A DNA stretch of 64,000 nucleotides. Source: an uncultured Sinobacteraceae bacterium (GTDB lineage Bacteria > Pseudomonadota > Gammaproteobacteria > Nevskiales > Nevskiaceae). The DNA is taken from the NCBI GenBank assembly GCA_903822975.1, contig CAIJRD010000001.1:1-64000 (forward strand), given 5' to 3'. Positions within the stretch are counted from its first letter, which is position 1, and each line of letters opens with the position of its first letter. The position numbers and the translations under genes are program-made. Positions 62,636 through 64,000 of this stretch are shown here, one piece after another. The notes beneath the pieces were generated by a model. That model did no database searches, was not told the DNA's origin, and worked only from the letters and a program-made list of their open reading frames with translations.

Positions 62636-63316
62636 ATGGCTTCGAAACTGCTGGAAACCGAATCCGCCGTCGTCCTGACACCGCCCGGCGCGCATCGCGC
62701 GAGCGTGATCTGGCTGCACGGACTCGGCGCCGACGGGCACGACTTCGTGCCGATCATCGGTGAGCTCGGCCTGGCCGCGGACCACGGCATCAAGTTCGTG
62801 TTTCCGCACGCACCGGTGCGGCCGATTGCGATCAACAACAACATGCCGATGCGCGGCTGGTACGACATTCCCAGCCTGACGCGGCTCGACAAGCAGGATG
62901 AAGCCGGCATCCGCGCATCGGAAGCGATCGTGCACGGCCTCATCAAGGCCGAGGTCGACGCCGGCATTCCGCCTGCGCGCATCGTGCTGGCCGGCTTCTC
63001 GCAAGGCGGGGCGATCACGCTGTACGCCGGCCTGCGTTATCCGCAGCGGCTTGCCGGTCTGTTGCCCTTATCGACCTACCTGCCCTTGCACGACCGGCTG
63101 GCTGCGGAACGCAGCGCTGCGAATCAGGACGTGCCGATCCTGATGTGCCATGGCACCTACGATCCGGTGCTGGCGCTGGCGCTCGGTACCGGTTCGCGCG
63201 ATCTGCTGCTCGGCCTCGGCTACAAGGTCGAATGGCGCGAGTACCCGATGCAACACCAGGTCTGCCTCGAAGAAATCCAGGCGATCAGTGCCTGGCTGCA
63301 GCAGGTGCTGGCGTAG
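62636..63316 (+). CDS. carboxylesterase/phospholipase family hydrolase
   Basis: A 226-residue alpha/beta hydrolase like Pseudomonas carboxylesterase II. Oxyanion strand VIWLHGLGADGHDF, nucleophile elbow GFSQGG, catalytic Asp in CHGTYDPV and His in MQHQVCLEEI. The Ser-Asp-His triad is complete. ATG 62636 at the family N-terminus; the upstream in-frame extension contains the 12-bp repeats. Confidence 0.92.
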   Translation: MASKLLETESAVVLTPPGAHRASVIWLHGLGADGHDFVPIIGELGLAADHGIKFVFPHAPVRPIAINNNMPMRGWYDIPSLTRLDKQDEAGIRASEAIVHGLIKAEVDAGIPPARIVLAGFSQGGAITLYAGLRYPQRLAGLLPLSTYLPLHDRLAAERSAANQDVPILMCHGTYDPVLALALGTGSRDLLLGLGYKVEWREYPMQHQVCLEEIQAISAWLQQVLA

Positions 63317-64000
63317 CGTCCACCGCCCCATCGGGCGCTGGGTCGTTCGAAGTCTCTGTCGGCGGGCTCGGCGGCAGCGCGGGCGGCGTGCCCGGCGCAG
63401 TCGGCTTCGGTTGCGGCCGGCTTTGCTGCACCATCGGAGCGGCCGGCGTCAACGTCGGTTGGGTCTCGGTGGTTTTGGCCTCACCCGACGCGGGTTGTGT
63501 GGTGATCTGCGCCTTCGGCTTTTTCGGTTTGCCGCGCTCGTAGGTGTAAAGCAGATCGCCGCCGCTGGCCACGCCCGATTCCGCCTGGACCTTGAAGCCG
63601 TGGCTCAGCGTGTAAAGGATGCGGAAGGTCTGTCCCGGCTGGAACAGACTCACGCCGTAACTGACGAACAGTTTCGGCGTCAGGAATTTTCCGAGCGTCA
63701 GTGCGGCGGCCGAGTTGGCGGATAGACCCGCACCCTGCGAAGCCTGCGAGCCGGTGATGGTGGTGGCGTCGGCCGCAACGTCCGAGCCGCCGGCGGGTGC
63801 CGAGCCGACCGAGATCGAATCGAGGCCGATCTTCTTGCCGAGACGGTTGGCGAGGAAATCGCCGCCAGACAAACCCAGCGACAGCGCCGCGCTCGAAATC
63901 GCGCTGCGGTCTTGCGTCGAGTTCTGTTCCAGCGCGCGACCCAGCACCAGCCAGGACAGCTGCTGCTCGCGCGACATCGCCGGTTCGGACTGCAAGGTCA
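63285..64000 (-). CDS. tamB: C-terminal part of translocation/assembly module protein TamB (partial)
   Basis: The frame is open to the window edge, so the N-terminal bulk is outside. Visible is the conserved TamB/DUF490 C-terminus: LSWLVLGR, LTPKLFVSYGVSLFQPGQTF and a strand ending GDLLYTYERGK. TamB spans the periplasm and helps outer-membrane assembly and lipid transport. A Pro-rich extension of about 80 residues follows the usual end and overlaps the convergent esterase gene by 32 nt, which is unusual for this family. Confidence 0.88.
   Translation of the reverse strand, partial: TLQSEPAMSREQQLSWLVLGRALEQNSTQDRSAISSAALSLGLSGGDFLANRLGKKIGLDSISVGSAPAGGSDVAADATTITGSQASQGAGLSANSAAALTLGKFLTPKLFVSYGVSLFQPGQTFRILYTLSHGFKVQAESGVASGGDLLYTYERGKPKKPKAQITTQPASGEAKTTETQPTLTPAAPMVQQSRPQPKPTAPGTPPALPPSPPTETSNDPAPDGAVDATPAPAAARH

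Overview
The window is high-GC bacterial chromosome, most likely from a gammaproteobacterium near the Xanthomonadales/Nevskiales. This rests on the housekeeping set (lptM-lysA-polA operon, mnmG, prfC, folE, engB, dsbA, cytochrome c4, tamB), the lipid genes (a DesB-like desaturase with its ferredoxin reductase, an acyl-ACP desaturase, FadL) and a structured RNA beside polA that resembles Xanthomonas sX13. No rRNA, CRISPR array, integrase or transposase was recognised.

Layout. 0-12 kb: a small secreted protein ending in a 26-bp tandem repeat; a four-gene drug-efflux operon (AhpD-like, outer-membrane factor, EmrA, EmrB) divergent from a LysR regulator; the relic C-terminus of a Baeyer-Villiger monooxygenase; an acyl-CoA ligase; a ferredoxin reductase/fatty-acid desaturase pair; and a DUF2256/photolyase-like pair in which the photolyase is cut short. 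12.4-43.1 kb: an accessory region, in part visibly more AT-rich, bounded by two copies of a 91-bp repeat. The right copy abuts the 3' end of a tRNA with CAT anticodon, so this looks like a genomic island. It carries five TetR regulators, six complete SDR oxidoreductases, two haloalkane dehalogenases of different subfamilies, a tandem RidA fusion, a type II NADH dehydrogenase with a periplasmic thiol-redox set, an SDR/MFS efflux pair, a cupin/DNA-glycosylase pair, a FadL-type porin, a membrane-anchored Mrr-like nuclease and a large secreted protein. Many broken genes and dispersed repeats lie between them. 43.2-64 kb: ordinary core chromosome.

How the genes may work together. Island genes are organised as small TetR-controlled units. 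One TetR/SDR divergon exists as two complete copies and one decayed copy, all with related promoter sequence. One complete copy leads a four-gene unit with a LinB-like haloalkane dehalogenase, and the decayed copy's promoter now faces an SDR operon. A second TetR unit shows three copies of the dyad ATACG-N3-CGTAT in front of DUF1330, tetR and the double RidA gene. A third TetR has paired 16-bp sites at its promoter. The fourth shares a perfect 14-bp palindrome with fadL. I infer uptake and detoxification of hydrophobic, halogenated or carbonyl compounds, but no complete pathway is visible. In the core, lptM, lysA and polA are transcribed together toward a predicted sRNA of about 118 nt with four C-rich-loop hairpins.
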